From the NCBI RefSeq assembly GCF_001663175.1, contig NZ_CP016033.1, forward strand, positions 868,001 to 932,000: 64,000 nucleotides of DNA, in the 5' to 3' direction. The notes below the pieces were generated by a model. It searched no databases. It was not told where the DNA came from and worked only from the letters and a program-made list of their open reading frames with translations. The position numbers and the translations under genes are program-made. The DNA comes from Erythrobacter neustonensis. GTDB taxonomy: Bacteria; Pseudomonadota; Alphaproteobacteria; Sphingomonadales; Sphingomonadaceae. Shown piece after piece: positions 24,433 to 33,581 of the stretch; within the stretch, counting starts at the first letter, position 1; the number at the start of each line of letters is the position of its first letter.

Positions 24433-27400
24433 TCATTCGGCAGGGTGCGGGGCCGCCACGATCCCGCGCGTGTCGTCGCCCGGCTGATAGGTCAGCATCC
24501 GCGAACGCAGCCACGGGCCGACGCGCTTTTCCAGGCCATCGGCAAGACTGAAGCCCGCGGGCACGATCAGCAGCGTGAGCAGCGTCGAGACGACCAGCCC
24601 GCCGATCACCACGATCCCCATCGGCTGACGCCACGCCCCGTCACCCGAAAGCGACAGCGCGACGGGCACCATGCCTGCGGTCATCGCCACGGTGGTCATC
24701 ACGATCGGCTGTGCACGCTTGTGCCCGGCATCGAGGATCGCGGCGCGCTTGCCCACACCCTTGTTCATCTCCTCGATCGCGAAATCGATCAGCAGGATCG
24801 AGTTCTTCGAGACGATGCCCAAGAGCAGCAGGATCCCGATATAGACCGGCATCGAGTTGGGCTGGCCCAGCAGCCAGATCAGCAGCACGCCGCCCAGCGG
24901 CGCGAGCGCCAGCGACGTCATGTTGACCAGCGGGCTCATCAACCGCTTGTAGAGCAGCACGAGCACCGCGAACACCAGCAGCACGCCCGCGATCACCGCG
25001 ATGATCAGGTTCTGCACCAGTTCGGCCTGCCATTCCTCTTCGCCCACCACGTCGCGGATCACGCCCACGGGCAGGTCCTGCAGCACGGGCAGCGCATCGA
25101 TCTGCGCCTGCGCCTCGCCCTTCAGGACGCCGGCGGCCAGATCGGCGCCCACCAGCACGCGGCGGTTCTGGTTGTAGCGCTGGATCGCGGTCGGGCCCGA
25201 ACCGAAGCTGATGTCGGCGACGCGGCTCAGCGGCACCGAACCACCGTTGGGCAGCGGCACGGGCAGGTTTTCGATCGTGGTGAAATCGGTGCGCGATTCC
25301 TCCGACAGGCGGACCACGATCGGGATCTGGCGATCCGACAGCGAGAAGCGCGCGGCGTTCTGCTCGATCTCGCCCAGGGTCGCGATCCGGATCGTCTGCG
25401 ACAAGGCGGCGGTGGTGATCCCCAGTTCGGCGGCGATCTGACCGCGCGGGGTGATGATGATTTCCGGCCGGTTGAGGTCGGCGCTGATCCGCGGGGCGAC
25501 GAGCGATCTGAGGCCCTTCATCTCCTCCACCAGCCGCGCGGCGGTCTGGTCGAGCAGCACCGGATCGGAGCCGGCGAGCATCACGGTCATGTCGCGGCCC
25601 GAACCGAACCCGCCCGATTGCGACTGGAACCGCACGCGGGCATCGGGGATGCGCGCAAGTTCAGGCGCAAGCTCGCGCTCGAAATCGACCGAGCTGCGGG
25701 CTCGGTCGGCGCGCAGCTTGATGAACACCGACGAGGTTTCGCCCTGCCGGATGCGTTCGAGCAGCCGTTCGACCTCGGGTTCCTGACGCAGCCGCGCGGC
25801 GACCGCGTTGACCACGCGCTTGGTTTCGTCGAGCGTGGTGCCGGGGACCATCTCGATCTCGACCCGGCTGTTTTCGTCGTCGATGGTCGGCTGGAACTGG
25901 CCGGGGATCTGGCCGAACAGCAGGATCGTCACCAGCAGCGACAGCCAGCCTGCGCCCAGCATCCAGATGCGGTGATCGTAGAACCGCGCGGTCAGCCAGC
26001 GGGTGTTCTGCGCAAAGCGGCTGTCACCGCCCGCGGGCGCCTCGATCGCCTTGAAAGCGAAATAGCCCGCAGCGAAGGCCGCAACCGAAACGAACAGCAC
26101 GATCGCCACTTCGAACACCTTGGCGACGATCTTGTAGATCGCGGTGTTGGTATCAGACGAAACCGCAGCGGCGATCTGCTTGTCGATGCCGAGGCCGAGC
26201 AGCCCCTTCCACGCGCCGGTCACGGAACCGTTCGCCAGTTCGAACATGGTGAGCGCGGGCACCATCAGCAGCGCGATCACCACCAGCAGCAGCATCGGCA
26301 CATAAAGCGCGCGGCGGCGCGGGCCGGTGAGGCCCGCACGGCGCACCGCCATCTTGCCGGTGTCGAGCGTCCAGGCGAGCACGCGCATATAGGCGTCGAT
26401 CGCGCGGCCTTCGCCGTGTTCGGCGGCGCCGTGCGACTTGAGGAAATAGGCCGCCATCAGCGGGGTCAGCATGCGCGCGACCGCAAGGCTCATCAGCACC
26501 GCGACCACCACGGTGATCCCGAAGTTCTGGAAGAACTGACCCGACACGCCCGGCATCAGGCCGACCGGCAGAAACACCGCAACGATGCAGAAACTGGTCG
26601 CCACCACGGGCAGGCCGATCTCGTCGGCGGCGTCGATCGATGCCTGATAGGCGGTCTTGCCCATCCGCATGTGCCGCACGATGTTCTCGATCTCCACGAT
26701 CGCATCGTCGACCAGCACGCCCGCCACCAGCGCCAATGCGAGCAGCGAGAGGAAATTGAGGTTGAACCCAAGCAGATCCATGAACCAGAAGGTCGGGATC
26801 GCCGACAGCGGGATCGCGACCGCCGAAATGAAGGTCGCACGCCAGTCGCGCAGGAAGATGAACACCACGATCACCGCGAGCACCGCGCCTTCGACCAGCG
26901 CCCACATCGAGGACTTGTACTGGCCGCGGGTGTAGGTCGTGCTGGTCGAGAACTTGATGAACTTGACGCCCTCGTTCTCGGCCTCGATCTTGTCCATCTC
27001 CTCGAGCGCGGCGTCATAGACCGTAAGGTCCGACGCGCCGCGCGCGCGGTTCATCAGGAAGTTGACGACCTCCTTGCCGCCGACTTCGCTGATCGAGGAA
27101 CGTTCGGAATAGCCGTCGCGCACCTGCGCGATGTCGGCCAGGCGCACGGTGCGCCCGCCGCCAAGCTGCACCTGCGTCTGCGACAGCTGGAACGCGGTGT
27201 CCGAATTGCCCAGCACGCGCAGCGACTGGCGGGTGCCGCCAACCTCGGCAACACCGCCTGCGGCATCGAGATTGTTCTGCCGCAGCGCGGCGTTGATCTG
27301 CGAGGCGGTGACCCCGAAGGACTGCATCCGCGCCGGATCGAGGATCACCTCGATCTGCCGGTCGACCCCGCCGATCCGCTCGACCTCGGCCATGCCGGGG

Positions 27401-27912
27401 ATCTTGAGCAGCCGCTTGGCGACCACATCGTCGACGAACCAGCTGAGCTGTTCGAGCGTCATGTCGTTGGCTTCGACCCCGACATAGCCGATCGGCTCGC
27501 CAACGACGTTGACCTTGCCGACCTGCGGTTCGAGAATACCGTCGGGCAAGCTGCCGCGCACCGATGCGATCGCGGTCTCGACCTCGTTCACCGCTTCGAT
27601 CAGATCGGTGCCGATCTCGAATTCGACGAAGGTCATCGAACTGCCTTCGCGCGCGGTCGATTGCAGCGAATTGACCCCCGCGATCGAACGCAGCGCGCTT
27701 TCAACGCGCTGGGTGATCTGGTTCTCGATCTCGGTCGGGGAGGCGCCGGGCTGCGCGATATTGACCATTACCGCGGGGAAATCGACATCCGGGTTGTTGG
27801 TCACATCCATCCGCATGAAGCTGATGATCCCGGCAAACAGCAGTCCGGTGAAGAACACCAGAGGGATCACCGGATTGCGGATCGACCAGGCCGAGATGTC
27901 GCGTAGTGCCAT
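24433..27912 (-). CDS. RND multidrug efflux permease (HAE1/AcrB type) with central insertion
   Basis: 1159 residues, longer than the usual 1030-1060. Start MALRDISAWSIRNPVIPLVFFTGLLFAGI is typical of an inner-membrane AcrB-like pump. Internal repeat halves are recognisable (VFIFLRDWRATFISAVAIPLSAIPTFWFMDLLGFNLNFLSLLALALVAGVLVDDAIVEIENIVRHM, with the proton-relay DD; second half FAVLVLLYKRLMSPLVNMTSLALAPLGG). Between halves, around residues 530-630, are two extra hydrophobic stretches (ALYVPMLLLVVIALLMVPAL; VFEVAIVLFVSVAAFAAGYFAF) that account for the extra length. Operon with the adaptor gene, 78 bp upstream; a CCCTGCCG/CGGCAGGG repeat lies in that gap. Confidence 0.93.
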   Translation of the reverse strand: MALRDISAWSIRNPVIPLVFFTGLLFAGIISFMRMDVTNNPDVDFPAVMVNIAQPGASPTEIENQITQRVESALRSIAGVNSLQSTAREGSSMTFVEFEIGTDLIEAVNEVETAIASVRGSLPDGILEPQVGKVNVVGEPIGYVGVEANDMTLEQLSWFVDDVVAKRLLKIPGMAEVERIGGVDRQIEVILDPARMQSFGVTASQINAALRQNNLDAAGGVAEVGGTRQSLRVLGNSDTAFQLSQTQVQLGGGRTVRLADIAQVRDGYSERSSISEVGGKEVVNFLMNRARGASDLTVYDAALEEMDKIEAENEGVKFIKFSTSTTYTRGQYKSSMWALVEGAVLAVIVVFIFLRDWRATFISAVAIPLSAIPTFWFMDLLGFNLNFLSLLALALVAGVLVDDAIVEIENIVRHMRMGKTAYQASIDAADEIGLPVVATSFCIVAVFLPVGLMPGVSGQFFQNFGITVVVAVLMSLAVARMLTPLMAAYFLKSHGAAEHGEGRAIDAYMRVLAWTLDTGKMAVRRAGLTGPRRRALYVPMLLLVVIALLMVPALTMFELANGSVTGAWKGLLGLGIDKQIAAAVSSDTNTAIYKIVAKVFEVAIVLFVSVAAFAAGYFAFKAIEAPAGGDSRFAQNTRWLTARFYDHRIWMLGAGWLSLLVTILLFGQIPGQFQPTIDDENSRVEIEMVPGTTLDETKRVVNAVAARLRQEPEVERLLERIRQGETSSVFIKLRADRARSSVDFERELAPELARIPDARVRFQSQSGGFGSGRDMTVMLAGSDPVLLDQTAARLVEEMKGLRSLVAPRISADLNRPEIIITPRGQIAAELGITTAALSQTIRIATLGEIEQNAARFSLSDRQIPIVVRLSEESRTDFTTIENLPVPLPNGGSVPLSRVADISFGSGPTAIQRYNQNRRVLVGADLAAGVLKGEAQAQIDALPVLQDLPVGVIRDVVGEEEWQAELVQNLIIAVIAGVLLVFAVLVLLYKRLMSPLVNMTSLALAPLGGVLLIWLLGQPNSMPVYIGILLLLGIVSKNSILLIDFAIEEMNKGVGKRAAILDAGHKRAQPIVMTTVAMTAGMVPVALSLSGDGAWRQPMGIVVIGGLVVSTLLTLLIVPAGFSLADGLEKRVGPWLRSRMLTYQPGDDTRGIVAAPHPAE

Positions 27913-27990
27913 ATTGTCCTGCCTGTGGTTCGCCCTTGCGGCGGCCCTGCCGGTTGCGCCCCTTGTGAGGGCTGCGGCAGGGGGAATGCG

Positions 27991-29181
27991 TTACTTCTTG
28001 AGCGGCTGCGGGTTGACGGTTTCACCCGGATTCAGGAACCCGCCGGCGCGCAGCACCACCCGTTCGGTGCCGTTCAGCCCTTCGGTGATCGCCAATCCCT
28101 GTTCGGTGACCGCGCCGGTTTTCACCGCACGGCGCGTGGCCTTGTTGTCCTTGCCCACGACATAGACGAAGCTGCCCTGGGTATCGGCCAGCACCGCGCT
28201 TTCGGGGAGCACGGTCGCGCTGAAGCTGCCGCTGTTGATCCGCGCGGTGGCAAAGCCGCCGGGGCGCAGTTCGGGCGCGAAGCTCAGCGCGATGCGTGCG
28301 GTGCCCTGCCGGGTGGTCTGGTCGATCACCGGAGCGATCTGCCAGATCTGGCCGCTGAAGCTCTGTTCGGAGCCGGTCGGGGTGATCGTCGCTGCGGTGC
28401 CGACCGACAGCTTGGACAGCTGTTCTTCGGAAAGCTGCGCGAGCATTTCCATCTCGCCGCCGCTGGCGATCGTGAACAATGCGGGGCTGCCTGCGCCCAC
28501 GGTCTGCCCGGGTTCCACCGCGCGGGCGAGGACATAGCCCGAGGCGGGCGCGAGGATGTTGAGCCGCTGGTTGCGCGCGCGCTGTTCGCCCAGCTGCGCC
28601 TGCGCCACCTTGACGCGCGCGACCGCGGCATCGCGGGTCGCGGTCAGACGGTCGACATCGGCCTTGGACACGAACCCGCGCGCGACCAGTTGGAGGGCAC
28701 GGTCGAGATTGGCCTGCGCCAGATTGGCATCGGCGCGCGCGACATCGATCTGCGCGGCCTGCGCCTCGGCCTGACGGACCTGAACGCTGCGGTCGATCAC
28801 CGCGAGCACCTGACCTTGCGAAACCCAGTCGCCCGCATCGACGGTGACGCTGATCACCTGCCCGCCTTCGCCGACCACGCCCACGGGCATCGGACGGCGC
28901 GCGGCGAGCGTGCCCGGCGCTTCGAATTCGCCCGCGACCATCGTGCGGCCGGGCGTCACCACCGTGACCGAGGGCGCCTGCGAATTGTCGTCGGCGACCG
29001 GCGCGGGCTCCTTGCCGACGAACACGAACCATGCCGCGATCGCGAGCAGCAGGCCGAACACGGAAAGCCCGCCGATGATCAGCCAGCGCGGGATCGCGGG
29101 CGCCGCCAGCGGGCGCGCCCCCGAAACCTCGGGCGCGATTTCGTCGCCAGCTTCGGACCTGATCGTCGTCTCGTAATTCAT
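27991..29181 (-). CDS. RND efflux periplasmic adaptor (membrane fusion protein)
   Basis: 396 residues. A cytoplasmic tail, one membrane anchor (WLIIGGLSVFGLLLAIAAWFVFV, about 33-55), a split lipoyl/barrel-sandwich domain (VGEGGQVISVTVDAGDWVSQGQVLAVID; LNILAPASGYVLARAVEPGQTVGAGSPALFTIA), a coiled-coil hairpin between them (RQAEAQAAQIDVARADANLAQANLDRALQLVARG...VKVAQAQLGEQRARNQR) and beta-barrel regions. Bridges the RND permease to an outer-membrane channel; no TolC-type gene lies nearby. Driven by the promoter at 29235-29263. Confidence 0.93.
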   Translation of the reverse strand: MNYETTIRSEAGDEIAPEVSGARPLAAPAIPRWLIIGGLSVFGLLLAIAAWFVFVGKEPAPVADDNSQAPSVTVVTPGRTMVAGEFEAPGTLAARRPMPVGVVGEGGQVISVTVDAGDWVSQGQVLAVIDRSVQVRQAEAQAAQIDVARADANLAQANLDRALQLVARGFVSKADVDRLTATRDAAVARVKVAQAQLGEQRARNQRLNILAPASGYVLARAVEPGQTVGAGSPALFTIASGGEMEMLAQLSEEQLSKLSVGTAATITPTGSEQSFSGQIWQIAPVIDQTTRQGTARIALSFAPELRPGGFATARINSGSFSATVLPESAVLADTQGSFVYVVGKDNKATRRAVKTGAVTEQGLAITEGLNGTERVVLRAGGFLNPGETVNPQPLKK

Positions 29182-29234
29182 CGCCGTTCCCTCACTGGGG
29201 ACGCCCCGCGCACTGCACGCGCCGCCCCCAGAGT

Positions 29235-29263
29235 GTATTATCTACATAAGTCACCAATTGCAA
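29235..29263 (-). promoter_or_regulatory. Promoter of the RND efflux operon
   Basis: On the minus strand, TTGCAA (29263-29258) and TAATAC (29240-29235) separated by exactly 17 bp, in an AT-rich island, with the adaptor ATG about 50 bp further on. No local TetR or MarR gene is present, so the regulator, if any, is elsewhere. Confidence 0.65.
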
Positions 29264-29381
29264 CGCCTGATAGATCGGCGAGGCCAAGCCCGCAATCGGC
29301 GCATCGACGGGTGACTTCCGGCCTAGACGAAAGGCAGGAAAGGGAAAGGCGCAATCCGGCCGCAATCGGCCGGAAAGCCGG

Positions 29382-29648
29382 TCACCGCACGCGGCCGCGC
29401 TGGACGAGATTGAAGATGCCGAGCAGCACCACCGCGCCCAAGAGCGCGATCAGCATCCCGGTCAGCGAAAACTGCTGCACGCTGCCGCGCACGCCGAACA
29501 ATGGCCCGGCAATCGCATTGCCGATGACCGAGCCGACACAGCCGACCACGATGTTGAGAATGATCCCCATCGACGCATCGCGCCGCATCACCTTGCTCGC
29601 CAGCCAGCCGGCGATCCCGCCGACGATCAGTGCAACAATCCATCCCAT
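29382..29648 (-). CDS. GlsB/YeaQ/YmgE family membrane protein
   Basis: 88 residues with three hydrophobic segments: WIVALIVGGIAGWLASKVM, MGIILNIVVGCVGSVIGNAIAG and LTGMLIALLGAVVLLGIFNLV. The glycine-rich GGIAGWLA and GCVGSVIG patterns are diagnostic of the transglycosylase-associated/YeaQ family, small inner-membrane proteins often tied to stress. Its role here is unproven. Stands alone between the efflux operon and sciP. Confidence 0.9.
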   Translation of the reverse strand: MGWIVALIVGGIAGWLASKVMRRDASMGIILNIVVGCVGSVIGNAIAGPLFGVRGSVQQFSLTGMLIALLGAVVLLGIFNLVQRGRVR

Positions 29649-29769
29649 GATCTGTGATCCCCTTTGCTAAGCGCCCGGATGCAGGTGGCATCGGGCGCAG
29701 CCACGAGACTGGCACAGGGGTTCGCTGCAAGGCAACCCTGTTCGCCGGGCGGCCGCAGCGGCAGCGGGA

Positions 29770-30069
29770 TCAGTATTTCAGCTGGCGCTCGTAGAGATCG
29801 CGGTAATGCTGGATCTTGGTGACGCGCAGGCCATGCATCCCCGAACGGTCGACCGCGCGCTGCCACGAGGCGAATTCCTCGAGCGTGAGGCCATAACGCG
29901 CCAGCGCCTCGTCGAGCGTCAGCAGCCCGCCATTCACCGCGGCCACCACCTCGGCCTTGCGCCGCACCACCCAGCGCTTGGTCTGGGGAGAAGGCAGGTC
30001 GGCAAGCGTCAGCGGCTCGCCGAGCGGGCCGATTACCTGTGCGGGGCGGATATCCTGATTCTCAATCAT
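29770..30069 (-). CDS. sciP: CtrA inhibitor SciP (DUF1153)
   Basis: 99 residues. Contains the DUF1153 fold: NGGLLTLDEALARYGLTLEEFASWQRAVDRSGMHGLRVTKIQHYR, a helix-turn-helix-like element with a C-terminal basic tail. In Caulobacter SciP binds the master cell-cycle regulator CtrA and blocks activation of its promoters. N-terminus RPAQVIGPLGEPLTLADLPSPQTKRWVVRRKAEVVAAV is highly typical. ATG chosen; a GTG one codon upstream is possible. Its start touches the stop of the upstream hypothetical gene (overlap 1 bp). Confidence 0.95.
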   Translation of the reverse strand: MIENQDIRPAQVIGPLGEPLTLADLPSPQTKRWVVRRKAEVVAAVNGGLLTLDEALARYGLTLEEFASWQRAVDRSGMHGLRVTKIQHYRDLYERQLKY

Positions 30070-30473
30070 CACTTGTCTCTCGCAGCGCGGCGGGGCGCAT
30101 CGGAAGGGGTCTGTCGCATCGTGTCCCGGCGGTTTGCATCACTGGCCTTGTCATGCACCTTCGGACCTTTCCATTGCCCTAAGGCATCGAGGTTAAAATC
30201 GGGTTCGTCATGATCTAGGAGCGCAAAATAGCTTGCCGCGGCATCGCCGAAGCTTGCTGCGGCCGCTTCGATCGGTGCCTGCGAATCGCTGCGCAGCAGG
30301 GCGCGCAGATCGCGCGCGGCGTTGAGCCTTGCGGTCAGCTCACTCCATTCGAGCGCACGCAGCGCATCGCCGCCGCGCCGGGCGGCGAATCGCGCCGGGG
30401 CCGTGACGCCCCCCGGATCGCGGGCGGAGGCGGTGAAATGCGCCGGCTGGGGTTTGGCTTTTTCGAACATCAT
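30069..30473 (-). CDS. Conserved-looking hypothetical protein upstream of sciP
   Basis: 134 residues (133 if the second of two adjacent ATGs is used, which gives better spacing to AGGGCGA). Begins [12 protein letters not shown], with an Ala/Arg-rich helical core ([23 protein letters not shown]...[16 protein letters not shown]) and a basic disordered tail. The stop overlaps the sciP ATG, so both are coexpressed; a cell-cycle or motility role can be suspected from context only. No domain recognised. Confidence 0.6.
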   Translation of the reverse strand: MMFEKAKPQPAHFTASARDPGGVTAPARFAARRGGDALRALEWSELTARLNAARDLRALLRSDSQAPIEAAAASFGDAAASYFALLDHDEPDFNLDALGQWKGPKVHDKASDANRRDTMRQTPSDAPRRAARDK

Positions 30474-30613
30474 TCGCCCTGATAGGCGCACGCATGTCAA
30501 AATCCGGTAAATCCCCCTTTTACCTCGGGTTAGGGACGGGAGCAGGCGATTTTGGCGCTGCCCGCGCACCACTGGCGCGCGGGCGGCGGCATCGCTATAT
30601 GCGCTGGCATCCC

Positions 30614-31798
30614 ATGGAAACCCCTGCCACCCTTGCCGCCGGCGCGTCCGCCGCCCTGCCCCTTGACCGCGAAGCCGCCGCCGCGCTGTTCGATCTGCCG
30701 CGTGCCGCGGCCGATTGCCGGATCGTGGTCGCGATGAGCGGCGGGGTCGACAGTTCGGTGGTCGCCGCGCTCGCCCATGCCAGCGGCGCCGAAGTGATCG
30801 GGATCACGCTCCAGCTTTACGATTATGGCGCCGCGACGGGGCGCAAGGGCGCGTGCTGCGCGGGCGACGATATCCGCGATGCGCGCGCCGTGGCCGACCG
30901 GCTGGGGATCGCGCATTATGTCTTCGACCACGAAAGCGCGTTCCGCGAGGACGTGGTCGAACAATTCGCCGACGAATATCTCGCCGGGCGCACCCCGGTG
31001 CCCTGCATCCGCTGCAACATGGGCCCGAAATTCACCGACCTGTTCCGGATGGCGCGCGAGTTGGGCGCGGATTGCCTTGCCACGGGGCATTATGTCCGCC
31101 GCGTGATCGCGAACCACGGTGCCGAACTGCATCGCGCCTTCGACCCCGCGCGCGACCAGTCCTATTTCCTTTACGGCACCACCGACGATCAGCTTGCCTA
31201 TCTGCGCTTCCCGCTGGGCGGGATGCCCAAGCCGCAGGTGCGCGAACTCGCCGAGGCCGCGGGCCTGCGCAACGCCGCGAAGCCCGATTCGCAGGACATC
31301 TGCTTTGTCCCCGATGGCAATTACGCCGGGATTGTCACCAAGGTCCGCCCCGAAGGCGCCGCGCCCGGCAACATTGTCCATGCCGCGACCGGCGCGGTGC
31401 TGGGTTCGCACAAGGGGATCGTCCATTTCACCGTGGGTCAGCGCAAGGGCCTCGACATCGGCGGGCAGCCCGAACCGCTCTACGTCATCGGCCTCGACGC
31501 GCCGAGCCGCGAAGTGCGCGTCGGCCCGAAGCGGATGCTGGGGGTGAGCGCGGCACAAGTGACCGAAACAAACCGGATCGGCCCACTTCCCGATGGCCCG
31601 CTAACCGCCAAGGTTCGCAGTCTGGCCAAGCCCGTGCCCGTGACACTCGAAGGCACGCTGGGCGACGGCGCGGCGGTGACGATCCGTTTCGCCGCGCCCG
31701 AATATGGCGTCGCGCCGGGACAGGCAGCGGTGATCTATGCAGGCGACCGCGTGGTCGGCGGCGGGTGGATCGGCGCAACCGAGAAGGTCGCCGGTTAG
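30614..31798 (+). CDS. mnmA: tRNA-specific 2-thiouridylase MnmA
   Basis: 394 residues. Makes s2U34 in tRNAs for Lys, Glu and Gln. The PP-loop [15 protein letters not shown] sits near residues 39-53; the two catalytic cysteines are in [11 protein letters not shown] (about 133) and [11 protein letters not shown] (about 227). GKCCAGDD-like and [13 protein letters not shown] segments complete the signature. METPATL was chosen as start; an ATG five codons earlier is also possible. Longer N-terminus (about 30 residues before the PP-loop domain) is usual in this group. Confidence 0.95.
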   Translation: METPATLAAGASAALPLDREAAAALFDLPRAAADCRIVVAMSGGVDSSVVAALAHASGAEVIGITLQLYDYGAATGRKGACCAGDDIRDARAVADRLGIAHYVFDHESAFREDVVEQFADEYLAGRTPVPCIRCNMGPKFTDLFRMARELGADCLATGHYVRRVIANHGAELHRAFDPARDQSYFLYGTTDDQLAYLRFPLGGMPKPQVRELAEAAGLRNAAKPDSQDICFVPDGNYAGIVTKVRPEGAAPGNIVHAATGAVLGSHKGIVHFTVGQRKGLDIGGQPEPLYVIGLDAPSREVRVGPKRMLGVSAAQVTETNRIGPLPDGPLTAKVRSLAKPVPVTLEGTLGDGAAVTIRFAAPEYGVAPGQAAVIYAGDRVVGGGWIGATEKVAG

Positions 31799-31873
31799 CA
31801 GCGATGTGCGCGGGGTTTGCCGAGGGCTTGCCCCCTAGCAGACCCCCTCCAGACCCGGCTCGCCCTCCCCTTA

Positions 31874-31920
31874 CCCGAATGTTTCACGTGGAAGCGAAGC
31901 TCTACGAAGTAGAAACATCG
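31874..31920. promoter_or_regulatory. Degenerate parS-like site
   Basis: TGTTTCACGTGGAAGC (31880-31895) matches 13 of 16 positions of the exact parS at 48284 and shares the 17-nt CCCGAATGTTTCACGTG (31874-31890) with it. The right arm is degenerate. A second repeat arm GAAACAT (31912-31918) pairs with ATGTTTC (31879-31885), so it can still form a hairpin. It lies between convergent genes, as the exact site does. Confidence 0.5.
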
Positions 31921-31935
31921 AGTCGGAGCCGCACC

Positions 31936-32301
31936 TCAACCCTCCCACGGCTCCAGCACGCAGCCATAGCCTTCGCGGTAGGTCGCTGTCGCCTTGGCCA
32001 CCAGCGGGAAACGCGCGGTGACGCTGCGGGTCTCTTCGTCCTCGACCATCGTCACCAGCTCCATCCCGGCAACCTTGTCGCGCTTGCAATCCTTCAGATC
32101 GCGCCCCGCGACATAGCGGCACGAGCACCCCACCCGCGCCGAATAGGCCGCGGCAATTGCGCCATATCCGCGGATCGGTTCGCGGTAGGCATAGGCGGCA
32201 ATTGCGACCGCTGCGGCAAGGATCGCGATGAGCCACAGGCCCCAGCGCGCGCCCTTGCGGGTTTGCGCCGCGCCGCGCGCGGGTGCGGATGATTTCGCCA
32301 T
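31936..32301 (-). CDS. Membrane-anchored protein of unknown function
   Basis: 121 residues. A basic N-terminus (KSSAPARGAAQTRKGAR) leads into one membrane segment (WGLWLIAILAAAVAIAAYAY), so the rest should be periplasmic. The exported part carries CSCRY...DLKDCKRDK and a late CVLEPW, four cysteines that could form disulfides. Divergent from the serine hydrolase gene, with only 35 bp between the start codons; the two may share control and act on the same envelope process. No family recognised. Confidence 0.6.
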   Translation of the reverse strand: MAKSSAPARGAAQTRKGARWGLWLIAILAAAVAIAAYAYREPIRGYGAIAAAYSARVGCSCRYVAGRDLKDCKRDKVAGMELVTMVEDEETRSVTARFPLVAKATATYREGYGCVLEPWEG

Positions 32302-32336
32302 TGCCAAGCCTTCATGCTTCGGGGAATGAGAGCGCG

Positions 32337-33482
32337 ATGACCCTCCACAAAGCTGCCCTTAACCGCGCGCTCGGCCTCGCGCCAGCCCTGCTGGCACTTG
32401 CCGCCTGCGGCGCCGCCGCCCCTGCCGAAGCGCCCTTGTCCGATGCCGCCAAGGCCGCGGTGACGAAGGATGCGGGCGCGCCGAAGGACCAGCTTGCCCG
32501 CGCGATCGACGACCTGTTCACCGCGCCCGGCCTAGGCGATACGCGCGCGGTGGTGGTGATGGCGAACGGCAAGCTTGCCGCCGAACGTTACGGGCCGGGC
32601 TACGACAAGGACACGCGCTTCGTCAGTTGGTCGATGGCCAAGACCGTTACCGGCGTGCTGATCGGGATGCTGGTGTCAGACGGGCTCCTCGCATTGGACG
32701 CGCCCGCCCCCGTCCCGCTGTGGCAGCGCCAGGGCGATCCGCGCAGCGAGATCACGTTGCGCCACCTGCTCCAGATGCGCAGCGGCCTCCGCCACACCGA
32801 GGCGGGCGATCCGCCCTACGAATCGAGCGAGGTCAGGATGCTGTTCCTCGACGGGCGCGACAACATGGCCAAGTGGGCCGAGGAACAGCCGCTCGAAGCG
32901 GAGCCGGGCAAGCAGTTCGAATATTCGAGCAACACCAGCGTGATCCTCGCCGATATTGCCACGCGCGCGCTGACCACCAGCACCAAGCCCGAGGCGCGAC
33001 GCAAGGCGGTGGCCGATTACCTCCAGCAGCGGCTGTTCGCCCCGCTCGGCATGACCAGCATGGTGCCCGAATTCGATGCCAGCGGCACGCTGATCGGCGG
33101 CAGCCTGATGCATGCCACCGCGCGCGACTGGGCCAAGCTTGGCGAATTCCTGCGCCGCAAGGGCGCCGCGCCCGGCGGCGAGCAACTGGTGCCGCAACGC
33201 TGGGTCGAAGCGATGGTGACGCCCTCGCCGCGCAGCCCGCATTACGGGTTCCAGATCTGGCTCAACCGCCCGGTCCCCGGCGCGCCGGCAGGCGAACACC
33301 CGCTGTTCCCCGACCGCGCGCCCGAAAGCGTTTTCAGCCTGATCGGCCACATGGGCCAATATGTGCTCGTCTCGCCCCGCCAGCGCGTGACTCTGGTGCG
33401 TCTCGGCCATTCGGACGCTGCCGAACGCCCGCCGATGCTGCAACAGGCGGCGGACGTCCTGGAGCTTTACCCGGAGTCTTAG
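32337..33482 (+). CDS. Beta-lactamase-fold serine hydrolase lipoprotein
   Basis: 381 residues. Lipoprotein signal ending LLALAAC (about residue 24). Class C beta-lactamase/penicillin-binding-protein fold: WSMAKTVTG (SxxK, catalytic Ser and Lys, about 101-109), EYSSNTSVI (YxN-like second motif, about 198) and GHMGQYV (replaces KTG, about 337). Such proteins act as esterases, amidases or D-amino peptidases rather than resistance enzymes. The modular palindromic repeat begins right after the stop. Confidence 0.88.
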   Translation: MTLHKAALNRALGLAPALLALAACGAAAPAEAPLSDAAKAAVTKDAGAPKDQLARAIDDLFTAPGLGDTRAVVVMANGKLAAERYGPGYDKDTRFVSWSMAKTVTGVLIGMLVSDGLLALDAPAPVPLWQRQGDPRSEITLRHLLQMRSGLRHTEAGDPPYESSEVRMLFLDGRDNMAKWAEEQPLEAEPGKQFEYSSNTSVILADIATRALTTSTKPEARRKAVADYLQQRLFAPLGMTSMVPEFDASGTLIGGSLMHATARDWAKLGEFLRRKGAAPGGEQLVPQRWVEAMVTPSPRSPHYGFQIWLNRPVPGAPAGEHPLFPDRAPESVFSLIGHMGQYVLVSPRQRVTLVRLGHSDAAERPPMLQQAADVLELYPES

Positions 33483-33579
33483 GTTTCCGCACGCCATCCG
33501 GCGCGCGGTCCTCGCTAGACGCACAGCATAGCTGCGCCCGCTGCGGGCGCCCGTTCGGGCTTGCGGTCGCTGCGCGACC
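33483..33579. repeat. Modular palindromic intergenic repeat (copy B)
   Basis: Matches copy 1 at 14674 in its fixed parts: TTCCGCACGCCATCCGGCG, TCCTCGCT (33509), GCTGCGGGCG (33540-33549), CCGTTCGG and CTTGCGG in the same order and spacing. The stems differ in sequence but stay paired: GCACAGC-ata-GCTGCGC (33521-33537, one mismatch), GCCCG-tt-CGGGC (33549-33560), GGTCGC-tgc-GCGACC (33565-33579). It sits between the convergent serine hydrolase and phzF-type genes. Confidence 0.78.
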
Positions 33580-33581
33580 GA

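Noticed and set aside
23338..27906. Very long open frame (1522 codons) on the plus strand opposite the RND permease
   Set aside because: Its translation is rich in His/Arg/Asp/Gln as expected for the antisense of a high-GC gene, it has no domains, and the minus-strand permease is unmistakable.
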